Source of the DNA: Opitutales bacterium
Lineage (GTDB): Bacteria > Verrucomicrobiota > Verrucomicrobiia > Opitutales > Seribacteraceae
DNA length: 64,000 nt
NCBI GenBank assembly: GCA_028101545.1
Contig: JAOHKZ010000010.1
Span: 1-64,000 of the forward strand
Direction: 5' to 3'
Below the pieces are notes generated by a model, which was given only the letters and a program-made list of their open reading frames with translations, did not search any database and was not told where the DNA came from. Below, one piece after another: positions 25,062 to 33,689 of the stretch. A program made the position numbers and the translations under genes. Position 1 is the first letter of the stretch. Every line of letters begins with the position of its first letter.

Positions 25062-28000
25062 TTACTCCATTGGATGTTCAATCAGAAGCTTTTCAGGTGA
25101 ATAAAGACCATAAAAATCTTTTTTGGCTTTCCTAATCTTTGCGACTTGTTCGGGTAATACTGGATCCGCTTTATTTCCAAAAGAATTTCTTACAAATGTG
25201 AGGACAGCAGCAATTTCTTGATCCTTAAGCATATGTTCAAATGGAGTCATGGGAACTTGCCCGGGGTACTTTTTACCCAAAACTTCTATAGGCCCCATCA
25301 GCCCTTTTAAGGTAAGTTTGATAAGTCGGTCAGAGTTTCCAATTACCCATTTGGTTTCGGCAAGCGGAGGGAAACCGGAATCAGGAAGTCCTTTGCCGTT
25401 ACTTTGGTGGCAGGTTATGCAATGTCCTTCACGGTTATAAACCTCGCTTCCTTGAATATATAATTTTGCAAATTCTTTGCTGAGATGGGGTGGGGCAGCA
25501 ACCGAACGCTCTTTTAGCTCAGAGACGGCTGGTTGGCGGTTGATGACTTCGCGGGCATACACATAGGTGGGATTGTACATCTCAATACTTGGAGCCTTTT
25601 TTACAGTCTCATCCGTTTTTTCCTCTTTGGCCTTGGCGTTGATCTCTTCAATTATCTTGGTGTGAATTTGTTCTGCTGCGGTAAGAATTTTAGATCCTAT
25701 TTTTCTGTACATGTAAGTACCGGCAACAACCGCACTCATTCGAACCCGTCCATGAGAGTCATTAGCTGCTTTCAGCAAAAGTGCATCGTGGTCCTTGAAA
25801 GAGTTGATATTAAAGCGGAGAACATTTAACGCAGCAGATCGAATTCTATGATCACTTGATTTGAGCAATTCCCTTGTAAGTTCTGCGTTTACTTTACCAG
25901 CACCCCAGCTTACCCACAGTGCTTCTAGTTTAAGACGATCGTTTTTTCCTTTTGACCATTCGGTGGCTGCTTTCGCAACTTTTTCCGAGTCATGTCCCCG
26001 CAATTCACGTCGTGTACGGTAACGGGTTCTAAGTTCTGGTAGTTCCAGGTTTTTAAATAATTCAGGAATGGATGCACCGTGAATTTTAGCCGGTTTGACC
26101 AATGGACGAGAAGGGTAAGTAATTCTATAAATTCTTCCGTGCTTGTGATCACGGTTTGGATCTCTTGCATTGTGCTGCATATGCCCAATCAGAGCATTTT
26201 GCCAATCGACGACATACAAAGAACCATCGGGTGCGAACTCTAAGTCAGTTGGTCTGAAATTTAAGTCTTTGGATACAAAAAGATCGTGGCGGTATTCTGT
26301 TGTGTACCCTGGGTCCTGATCAATAACTTTATGCTGTTTTGCCCCCAAGAAACCAATGTTGTTATTGATCAATACATCTCCCTGTACTTCGTCTGGAAAA
26401 TGCCGGCTTGAGACAAATTCAATTCCTGAAGTTGGTCGTACATTGTTCGAAGTAATAAGATCAGGAGCTTGCATATTTGCACCGTAACGGGCTTTCACCA
26501 TACCAGGTAGCATCCATGACATTTTTGTGCCTGATGTGTGAAGAAATAATTCCTGACCGTACTCGTCAACTGCTACTCCCCATGGATTGGGAATGCTAAA
26601 CTGTGCATGACGGATTAACTTGCGGGTCCTTGGATCGTAGCGAAAAAATCCACCATTGGATCCTCTTTGTGGACCAAATGCAGTTTCGACATGACTGTGT
26701 AAAAAGACCCCCTCGCACATTATAATTGCACCGGAAGGATCTGCTGTAAAAGAGGAGATTGCATGGTGAGTATCGTGATCATCAAAGCCGGACAATAAAA
26801 CTTCTTTCTTGTCGTATTTATCATCACCATCCGTGTCCTGAAGAAAGACAAGACTACCACTCTGAGAGACATAAACCCCATCATGAGCAATTTCAAACCC
26901 GATGGGAATATGCAAATCGTCTGCAAAATTAATCTGCTTATCTGCCTTACCATCCTTGTTGGTATCTTCAAAAATGATCAGTTTGTCACTCGGCAAAGGA
27001 TCCCCAATCCGGTAGTGCGGATAGCTTGCCATTGTTGCCACCCACAGGCGGCCTTTATTATCAAAGGATACCTGGACTGGATTGGCAAGATCCGGAAAAG
27101 TTTTCTCATCTGCAAATAGCTCAATATTGTACCCGTCAGCAACTTCAATTTTGGATTTCGCCAATGGACCTGGGGTATATTCAATATTTCCATTTTTACC
27201 GTTCTTTTCTGGGGGCAGATAATTGGTTGGTACATCGGGTAGCTTTGGACTTTTTAATTCAGCAGCTTTAATATCGTAGGATTTTCCTTGCGATGCTGCC
27301 CAGATTGCTTCGTCTCGAATACGAGTGTATTCTCTGGTTTTCTCGATTTCAAATGGGTAGTTTTGGGGACCGAATGGATTGTATCTTCTTCCGTAGACAT
27401 GTACTCCGTTAGGAACCTTGAAATCGTTCAGCCAGTAAAAGTTTTTATCCATGACTGCCTTGTGAACTTTACTTCGTAGGTTTTCATTGGAATTGGATTG
27501 CTTGAACAGAGAATCAGCCAGAAAAGTCGCAAGTTTTTTGTATCCATCGTCATTGTAAAGGGCACCGTCAATGGAAAGCTCTTTTCCGTCCTTGTACCAT
27601 TCAAGCGAAGGAGTAAACGCATCGATAAAGATTATGCTGTTGGATTGTGCTACGGATTTCATTGCATCCATGTACAATTTCAGGTTCCTGTTTTGATACC
27701 TTCCATTGGTTATATTTGGTATTGCCTGGACTGCAGTTGGGGAGATTAATGCGATTCTAAGATTGGTGGAATCATACTTAGAATTTTTTGTATGCTTGAG
27801 AAATGCATCGAGCTCTTTTTTAAATCGATCCACTTGATTGGCACCGTCAAAAGAAGAATTAAATCCAAAGAAACACAGAACAATATCAGTTTTTAGATCC
27901 GCAAGCCATTGATCAGGACTGGGAAAATGGCCATTTGGCTTGGTGTTTCCCTGCAGGTCTTTGTGAATTAACTCTTTGGCACCGGGGAAAGCATATTGGC

Positions 28001-28262
28001 CTTCCTGCGGTCTGCTTGGATGTGGCCGGAAACCTGGAGTGTTCCCTTCATCACACAGATTTCTGATAGTCAGGTTATGGCTGGGGAACCGAAGAAAGAT
28101 CTCAGTTTCGAAATGTCCGTAGTGAATCATTCTTGAGCCCATACCAGAACCAACAAATGATATCGTATCGTTTTTGTTTACACTGATATTCGCAAAACCG
28201 AATGAACAGAATTGTAAAACCAATGTGAGAGCTACGAGAAACCTATTAAATGAAACAGTCAT
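25062..28262 (-). CDS. SGNH-like, PVC-type haem-binding dehydrogenase and cytochrome c fusion
   Basis: A 1,066-residue exported protein. A signal peptide (1-24) is followed by an SGNH/GDSL-like domain (about 30-255): VGSGMGSRMIHYGHFET at block I, FFGFNSSFDGA in the position of block III, and DGALYNDDGYKKLA at the end. The PVC-type membrane-bound dehydrogenase domain follows (about 365-715; RLWVATMASYPHYRIGD, VDWQNALIGHMQHNARDPN), then HEAT-like helices (about 730-880), then a cytochrome c domain with Cys948-Ile-Thr-Cys-His and MTPFEHMLKDQEIAAVLTF. Such proteins are thought to oxidise carbohydrates and pass electrons through the haem; the substrate is unknown. Block I lacks the usual GDS, so hydrolase activity of the first domain is doubtful. 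Confidence 0.88.
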   Translation of the reverse strand: MTVSFNRFLVALTLVLQFCSFGFANISVNKNDTISFVGSGMGSRMIHYGHFETEIFLRFPSHNLTIRNLCDEGNTPGFRPHPSRPQEGQYAFPGAKELIHKDLQGNTKPNGHFPSPDQWLADLKTDIVLCFFGFNSSFDGANQVDRFKKELDAFLKHTKNSKYDSTNLRIALISPTAVQAIPNITNGRYQNRNLKLYMDAMKSVAQSNSIIFIDAFTPSLEWYKDGKELSIDGALYNDDGYKKLATFLADSLFKQSNSNENLRSKVHKAVMDKNFYWLNDFKVPNGVHVYGRRYNPFGPQNYPFEIEKTREYTRIRDEAIWAASQGKSYDIKAAELKSPKLPDVPTNYLPPEKNGKNGNIEYTPGPLAKSKIEVADGYNIELFADEKTFPDLANPVQVSFDNKGRLWVATMASYPHYRIGDPLPSDKLIIFEDTNKDGKADKQINFADDLHIPIGFEIAHDGVYVSQSGSLVFLQDTDGDDKYDKKEVLLSGFDDHDTHHAISSFTADPSGAIIMCEGVFLHSHVETAFGPQRGSNGGFFRYDPRTRKLIRHAQFSIPNPWGVAVDEYGQELFLHTSGTKMSWMLPGMVKARYGANMQAPDLITSNNVRPTSGIEFVSSRHFPDEVQGDVLINNNIGFLGAKQHKVIDQDPGYTTEYRHDLFVSKDLNFRPTDLEFAPDGSLYVVDWQNALIGHMQHNARDPNRDHKHGRIYRITYPSRPLVKPAKIHGASIPELFKNLELPELRTRYRTRRELRGHDSEKVAKAATEWSKGKNDRLKLEALWVSWGAGKVNAELTRELLKSSDHRIRSAALNVLRFNINSFKDHDALLLKAANDSHGRVRMSAVVAGTYMYRKIGSKILTAAEQIHTKIIEEINAKAKEEKTDETVKKAPSIEMYNPTYVYAREVINRQPAVSELKERSVAAPPHLSKEFAKLYIQGSEVYNREGHCITCHQSNGKGLPDSGFPPLAETKWVIGNSDRLIKLTLKGLMGPIEVLGKKYPGQVPMTPFEHMLKDQEIAAVLTFVRNSFGNKADPVLPEQVAKIRKAKKDFYGLYSPEKLLIEHPME

Positions 28263-28395
28263 AAATTATAAAGATTCTTATTTGGGCCAATGTAACATAC
28301 TGAGGCTTTTACAGGACTTCACAAATGAAAACATTAAATTATTAAGAAGAATTATATGAAATTATTATAAAATTACTAAAATTAGATTAGTTTTC

Positions 28396-28443
28396 TGATT
28401 GGTTTTGAATGAAATTGTTAGAATTCAAAAAATTAACCAATCA
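28396..28443 (-). terminator. Hairpin at the end of the second PSD1-DUF1501 operon
   Basis: The arms TGATTGGTT and AACCAATCA (9 bp, perfect) with inner arms TTTTGAAT and ATTCAAAA form a bulged stem spanning the DUF1501 stop codon. The RNA after it is AT-rich with short U runs. A terminator or 3'-end stabilising hairpin is plausible. Confidence 0.45.
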
Positions 28444-29860
28444 TTGGTTTTACAACATGTCCATGAACATCAGTGAGCCTAAAATATCTTCCCTGGTACT
28501 TAAATGTGATGCGTTCATGGTCAATTCCGAGAAGGTGTAAAATCGTGGCATGAAAATCATGCACATGCACCCCGCCTTCTGCCACACTGTAGGAGTAATC
28601 ATCCGATTGTCCGTGAGTTATTCCTGGTTTCACCCCACCACCCGCAAACCAGGTTGAGAAGTTTCTTGGATGATGATCTCTACCAAAATTGGTTCCGTTG
28701 AATTTACCCTGGCAATAATTAGTACGGCCGAATTCACCACCCCAAATAACCAGGGTATCTTTTAATAAACCACGCTGTTTTAAATCCTGAACCAAAGCAT
28801 AGGATGCCTGATCAGTTTCTTTGCATTGTTTCTTGATACCTCCCGGTAGCCCACCATGCTGGTCCCAGCCCGGATGGTAGAGCTGGATGAACCGGACTCC
28901 TTTTTCAGCCAATCTGCGGGCGAGCAGGCAATTCGCTGCAAAAGTGCCGGGCTTGCGAGACTCCTCCCCATAGAGTTTAAATGTCGATTCTGGTTCCTGA
29001 TCAATTGCTGTTACCTCAGGAATTGAACTTTGCATGCGATAGCCCATTTCGTACTGCGCAATCTTGGTCTCGAGTCTGGAGTCTCCTGTTTTCTCCAATT
29101 GGATTTCATGAAGTTCCTTCAGGCGGTCGAGCATATTACGTCTTGCTTTGGAGGAAACTCCATCCGGGCTGTTCAGGTAGAGGATGGCATCTTTATCTGC
29201 CCGAAAGCGTGTGCCTGCATGTTTGCCCGGTAGGAATCCGCTCCCCCAAAGCCTCGATACCAATGGCTGTCCGCCTTTTCCCTTGGTTTTAAGGACCACA
29301 AAATTGGGCAGGTTTTCATTCATCGACCCTAAACCGTAGGACAGCCATGATCCCATACTTGGACGGCCGGGGAACTGCGATCCAGTTTGCATAAAAGTCA
29401 CACCTGGTCCGTGGTTGATTGCCTCGGTGTACATTGAATTTACTATGCACATATCATCAGCCACCTTTGCGGTGTTTGGAAGTAATTCACTTATCCATTG
29501 ACCACTCTGTCCGTGCTGGGAAAATTTGAAAGGGGAACCAACCAGGGGCAGGCTTGCCTGGTTTCCTGACATCCCGGTCAACCGTTGTCCCTTGCGAACG
29601 GAGTCGGGTAACTCCTTTCCTGTCTCCTTGTTTAATCTTGGTTTGTGATCAAAAAGGTCGATCTGGGAAGGCCCACCGGACTGGAATAAATAAATGACCC
29701 GTTTTGCTTTGGCCGGGTGGTGTAGGGCATTACCAGATTCTGCGTGCAACATACTGGCCAATGCCAGCCCGCCCAGCCCGCCTCCAAATTTTTGCAGGAA
29801 ATTCCTTCGGTTTATTCCAATGGATGACTCGTACCCTGTGCAAAGATTTTGATTTTTCAT
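28433..29860 (-). CDS. DUF1501 protein, Tat-exported (pair 2)
   Basis: A paralogue of the 13124-14542 protein. ATG 29860 was chosen because it lies 7 bp after the PSD1 stop and places the Tat motif INRRNFLQKFGGGLGGLALA near residue 17; a longer reading would start inside PSD1. Family blocks are VIYLFQSGGPSQIDLFDHKP, GRPSMGSWLSYGLG, LLARRLAEKGVRFIQLYHPG, TLVIWGGEFGRT and DFHATILHLLGI. It has a slightly longer metal-site loop (YCQGKFNGTNFGRDHHPRNF) than pair 1. It is co-transcribed with its PSD1 partner; biochemical role unestablished. Confidence 0.92.
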   Translation of the reverse strand: MKNQNLCTGYESSIGINRRNFLQKFGGGLGGLALASMLHAESGNALHHPAKAKRVIYLFQSGGPSQIDLFDHKPRLNKETGKELPDSVRKGQRLTGMSGNQASLPLVGSPFKFSQHGQSGQWISELLPNTAKVADDMCIVNSMYTEAINHGPGVTFMQTGSQFPGRPSMGSWLSYGLGSMNENLPNFVVLKTKGKGGQPLVSRLWGSGFLPGKHAGTRFRADKDAILYLNSPDGVSSKARRNMLDRLKELHEIQLEKTGDSRLETKIAQYEMGYRMQSSIPEVTAIDQEPESTFKLYGEESRKPGTFAANCLLARRLAEKGVRFIQLYHPGWDQHGGLPGGIKKQCKETDQASYALVQDLKQRGLLKDTLVIWGGEFGRTNYCQGKFNGTNFGRDHHPRNFSTWFAGGGVKPGITHGQSDDYSYSVAEGGVHVHDFHATILHLLGIDHERITFKYQGRYFRLTDVHGHVVKPMIG

Positions 29861-29867
29861 AGTATGC

Positions 29868-32800
29868 CTATCTTTTGGAAATGGTTTCGTCAAAATTCAT
29901 CAAAGTGGAAACAAATGTGGTGACCGCAGCCAATTGGAGAGGGTCTTTTGTTTTGGGTTTGTAGTATCCTACTTTGAGGAATTTTTCGGTTTCCTTTGGA
30001 TTCGTGAAATGTTCTTTTTGTTCACTCAATAGCTTTAGCAAAATAACGGCTTCCTGTTCAGTTGGATATCGACTGGTTAGTTGGCGAAAAGCTTCCTTTA
30101 CGAGTCCGGCAGGATTATTGGTGCCGAATTCCATAATCAAATGATCTGCAAATGCCCTGGCTGCTTCCACAAACTGGGTGCCATTCAAAAGAATCAGGGA
30201 CTGCGAGGGGGAGTCCGTTCTTTCCCTCCTTACTGTGCAGACATCACGTTTGGATGCATCGAGTGCCATCATTACAGGAGTGGGTCCGGTTCTTTTCCAG
30301 TAAGTGTACATACTCCGACGGTATACATTGGGAGCACTGTCTGGATTCATCGGTTTAAAGGACACCTTCAAGTCATATGGCTTGGCTCCTGGACCTCCCA
30401 CTTTTTTGTGAAGCAAATTACTGTGGCTGAGTAATCCGTCCCGGATCATTTCAGCAGATAGTCGATAAGCGGGAGACCGGCTGAGGAGCAGGTTTTCCGG
30501 ATCTTTCTCATTCGCAATTTCTGAAATCCGACTTTTTTGCCTGTAGGTGTGGGAAAGAACCATCTTTTTTAAAAGTTCGTGTAGATTCCATCCGGACTTA
30601 ATAAAATCTCTGGCCAGCCAGTCCAGTAGTTTTGGATGGCTGGGCGGTTTTCCCTGCATTCCAAAATCCTCGGATGTGGAAACCAGGCCCCGGCCAAAAA
30701 TCATTTGCCAGTATCGGTTTACGGTTACACGGGCTAGTAATGGATGATCCGGAGATGTCAGCCATTGAGCGAGTCCAAGACGATTTTCAGGGGCACCGGT
30801 AGGAAATGGAGTTAATACTTCCGGAGTTGCCCGTCCCACCACTTTTCCATGATTCTCATAATGGCCACGCTCAAGAATATGAGTCTCCCGTAAGTCGGAC
30901 ATTTCTTTCATGACCATGATTTCAGTGAGCCGCTGACGTTGATCCCCAAATCTTTTCCTCTCTGTGTACAACTCCTGCCTGGCAGTCACGCTTGGCTTAT
31001 ATGCAGAGTGTAAAAAGATTTTCCGCACCGCGGAATCATCAATCTTTTCACGAAGTCCTGCCAGTTTTTCGATTTCAGAACCTGAAATTACCCGGTCAAA
31101 CAGATAGAACTCATCCAGAATTCCATTTTTAAATCCACGGTCCCGCATTCTTTGTGCAAATCCAATAAACGGATCCCCACCCCCCGTGATCTCCCGGGTC
31201 AGCTGATCCCTGATCACTTCGGTGTTTGCCAGTTTTCCATTTTCAAAAAGTTTGAGACCACTTGCCCGGCTCGATCCATCGTAGGTCAGTCCGACATGAG
31301 TCCACTGATTAAGGGGAACCACCGATTTTGACTGCACACGTATTGCATTGCCCGGCCAGAAATGAATCAGGGCAGGGGATAGTCGCCCATTTTCAATCAA
31401 TACTTCTATCCCGCGGCTCGCGGCATCGGTCCATGCTTTTGATCTGCGTACGACTACGGCTCGGTCATGTTCCTGCGTGGGCTTTATCCAAAAAGCCATG
31501 CTGAATTCCTGATGCCTGTTAAAATCTCCAAACCCGGATGGAAAATTCATGGCATCATCTCCGCTAAACTGAATTCCCTTTCCAAATCTCCCCTCCACTT
31601 CCTTATTGTTCTCATTGGTGTTTACATCTTTGGTACGGTTGGCGGTGTTCGGATATCGGTTCCCACTACGCTCATCAAAGGAAAGATATGCCATGGGATT
31701 TGCATACTTGATTTCCGTATCCCTTTTTACTTTCCATTTTTTGATCAGGTAATTTTCCATTGTATAGATCTGCTCATCATTGAGGGCATCGGAAAAAATC
31801 AGAAGTTCTCCAATTTCACCGTTCCAGTTATACTTGCCACCATGATTTCGATCTTTTCCCAGCCTGCTGGCTATTACATTACCAGCAGTACGTAGGGAAA
31901 CCACAGATAAATGGTTTGGATAGTTTGAATCTGAATTTCCATTGAGTCCATTAATACGGAGACTTCCATTTCTAATATTTTGGTGAGTATGCTGAGGATG
32001 CCAAAACTTATCCCCATTTGAATAAAAGTGATGAGCGGATGGATGACATAATGGGGAACCTGAATTTCCCGGGGTCTTACTCATTACCCAAAAAACGGTG
32101 CGGATATTTTTGATTTCTTTAAATTCATGATAATCACTGGAACTCGAATGATACCTGACGATTTTTAATCCACTCGGCTGATGGGATGCTATTTTTGGAG
32201 ATGCAAATCTTTTTGCATGGTTTTGATTACCACTCAGATCCTTCCATGTGCCCGATGTATTGTTATAATCATTAGCATCCAACCAGAGAACAGGTTTGAA
32301 ACTTAGTGGGTTTATTTCCTTAGCAGAATCATCGGAAGCTTCTTGACCGATTGGTTTGGAGAAATAATGAGCAAGTCCAGTTGCTTCCATTTTAACCCCT
32401 TTGATCCAATTTTCATAAGAACTATCAACATCCTTAGAATTAATGGCTGTTTTAAGTTTTTGCTCTGCAGATTTAATTTTTTCATCACTTGGTAAATCCC
32501 CTAATTCCAAAGCTGGTGTGGGAACGGAACCTGTCATGTAGGAATACAGGCCTGCCTCATCAATATTGTTAAAAAATGCCGACAAAGAAAAGTAATCCTT
32601 CTGGGTGACGGGATCATATTTGTGGTCATGGCAACGGGTACATTCCATGGTCAGTCCGAGAAAGGCGGTGCCAAATGTATGCACCCGATCGGCGACATAT
32701 TCGATCCGAAATTCTTCCGGCACACTTCCACCTTCCACCTTTTGCGGGTGCAGTCGGTTGAAACAGGTGGCAAGAATCTGATCGCGTGTGGCGTTGGGGA

Positions 32801-33623
32801 TAAGATCACCCGCAATTTGTTCGGTTACAAATTGATCATAGGGGAGGTTTTTACGAAATGATTGAATTACCCAGTCCCGCCAGGGCCAGACATTACGTCC
32901 ACGATCCACCTGATAGCCGTAGGTATCTGAATACCGTGCCACATCGAGCCATTCCGAAGTCATCCGCTCGGCATACTCATCAGTACTAAGTAATCGATCG
33001 ACCACCTTTTCGTAGGCATTCTTGGATGAGTCTGCCAGAAAAGTGTCCACATCCTCAAGGGTGGGGGGAAGCCCGGTAATATCGTAAGTAACTCGGCGTA
33101 ACCAGGTAATTTTGTCCGTTTCCTGACTTGGGCTGAGGCTGGATTGGTCCAATTGCTGAGCGATGAAATGATCAATTTCATTTTGCGGTTTTGGATGGGT
33201 GCTTTTGGGTACATCCACAGATTTAGGCAAAGCCTGAAAAGACCAGTGCTTTTCATATTTCCCACCCTCCTTGATCCATTGATCAATTAATTTTTTCTCT
33301 GCTTCCGTAAGGGGCAGCTTACTTTCGGGCGGGGGCATTACATCAATTGGATCATCACTGTATATACGCCAGTGGATTTCTGACTCCTCGAGATCCCCGG
33401 GGGTCAGTCCCACAAATCCATTATGCTCCTTAATCGCCTCCTCAAATGAATCAATTCGGAAATCAGATTTCTGATTCTTCGCATCCGGCCCGTGGCATTT
33501 GTAACATTTGTCGGATAGAATCGGACGGATTTCCCGATTGAAATCGACTTTACCCATTGAAACCAACACTGGCAGGGAAAATAGAACAGGAATTCCTACG
33601 AACAGATTGAAAGCTTTAAACAT
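29868..33623 (-). CDS. PSD1 (DUF1549/DUF1553) cytochrome c-like protein with LamG and LWLDA module (pair 2)
   Basis: A 1,251-residue exported PSD1 protein, about 200 residues longer than its paralogue. The haem motif is Cys40-Tyr-Lys-Cys43-His with MPPPES after it, then DUF1549 with WLRRVTYDITGLPPTLEDV and a second CxxCH (CTRCHDHKYDPV). A LamG domain of the kind often found here begins at TGLAHYFS and resumes at PMAYLSFDERSGNRYPNTA, running through SMAFWIKPTQ and GILDEFYLFDRVIS. Between those points sits a complete LWLDA module (about residues 444-641) like those in the giant gene. The C-terminal PSD1/DUF1553 part includes ARVTVNRYWQMIFGRGLVST. The mRNA leader carries CTCCTCCC six bases before the start and no SD. 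Confidence 0.92.
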   Translation of the reverse strand: MFKAFNLFVGIPVLFSLPVLVSMGKVDFNREIRPILSDKCYKCHGPDAKNQKSDFRIDSFEEAIKEHNGFVGLTPGDLEESEIHWRIYSDDPIDVMPPPESKLPLTEAEKKLIDQWIKEGGKYEKHWSFQALPKSVDVPKSTHPKPQNEIDHFIAQQLDQSSLSPSQETDKITWLRRVTYDITGLPPTLEDVDTFLADSSKNAYEKVVDRLLSTDEYAERMTSEWLDVARYSDTYGYQVDRGRNVWPWRDWVIQSFRKNLPYDQFVTEQIAGDLIPNATRDQILATCFNRLHPQKVEGGSVPEEFRIEYVADRVHTFGTAFLGLTMECTRCHDHKYDPVTQKDYFSLSAFFNNIDEAGLYSYMTGSVPTPALELGDLPSDEKIKSAEQKLKTAINSKDVDSSYENWIKGVKMEATGLAHYFSKPIGQEASDDSAKEINPLSFKPVLWLDANDYNNTSGTWKDLSGNQNHAKRFASPKIASHQPSGLKIVRYHSSSSDYHEFKEIKNIRTVFWVMSKTPGNSGSPLCHPSAHHFYSNGDKFWHPQHTHQNIRNGSLRINGLNGNSDSNYPNHLSVVSLRTAGNVIASRLGKDRNHGGKYNWNGEIGELLIFSDALNDEQIYTMENYLIKKWKVKRDTEIKYANPMAYLSFDERSGNRYPNTANRTKDVNTNENNKEVEGRFGKGIQFSGDDAMNFPSGFGDFNRHQEFSMAFWIKPTQEHDRAVVVRRSKAWTDAASRGIEVLIENGRLSPALIHFWPGNAIRVQSKSVVPLNQWTHVGLTYDGSSRASGLKLFENGKLANTEVIRDQLTREITGGGDPFIGFAQRMRDRGFKNGILDEFYLFDRVISGSEIEKLAGLREKIDDSAVRKIFLHSAYKPSVTARQELYTERKRFGDQRQRLTEIMVMKEMSDLRETHILERGHYENHGKVVGRATPEVLTPFPTGAPENRLGLAQWLTSPDHPLLARVTVNRYWQMIFGRGLVSTSEDFGMQGKPPSHPKLLDWLARDFIKSGWNLHELLKKMVLSHTYRQKSRISEIANEKDPENLLLSRSPAYRLSAEMIRDGLLSHSNLLHKKVGGPGAKPYDLKVSFKPMNPDSAPNVYRRSMYTYWKRTGPTPVMMALDASKRDVCTVRRERTDSPSQSLILLNGTQFVEAARAFADHLIMEFGTNNPAGLVKEAFRQLTSRYPTEQEAVILLKLLSEQKEHFTNPKETEKFLKVGYYKPKTKDPLQLAAVTTFVSTLMNFDETISKR
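31700..32294 (-). repeat. LWLDA module inserted in a PSD1 gene
   Basis: Begins at PVLWLDANDYNNTSGTWKDL and ends near the KKWKVKRDTEIKYAN stretch. Its middle (IRTVFWVM, LRINGLNG, LSVVSLRT, WNGEIGELLIFSDALNDEQ) matches the type II modules of the giant gene at 60273, 52858 and 45033. It lies at the very start of the LamG domain of the PSD1 protein; the pair-1 paralogue has no counterpart. Confidence 0.85.
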
Positions 33624-33689
33624 TTTATTGGGAGGAGGATAGGAATTAAGAATATAAAATTACACTCTCAAGGCAAAAAGATTTTTCGC

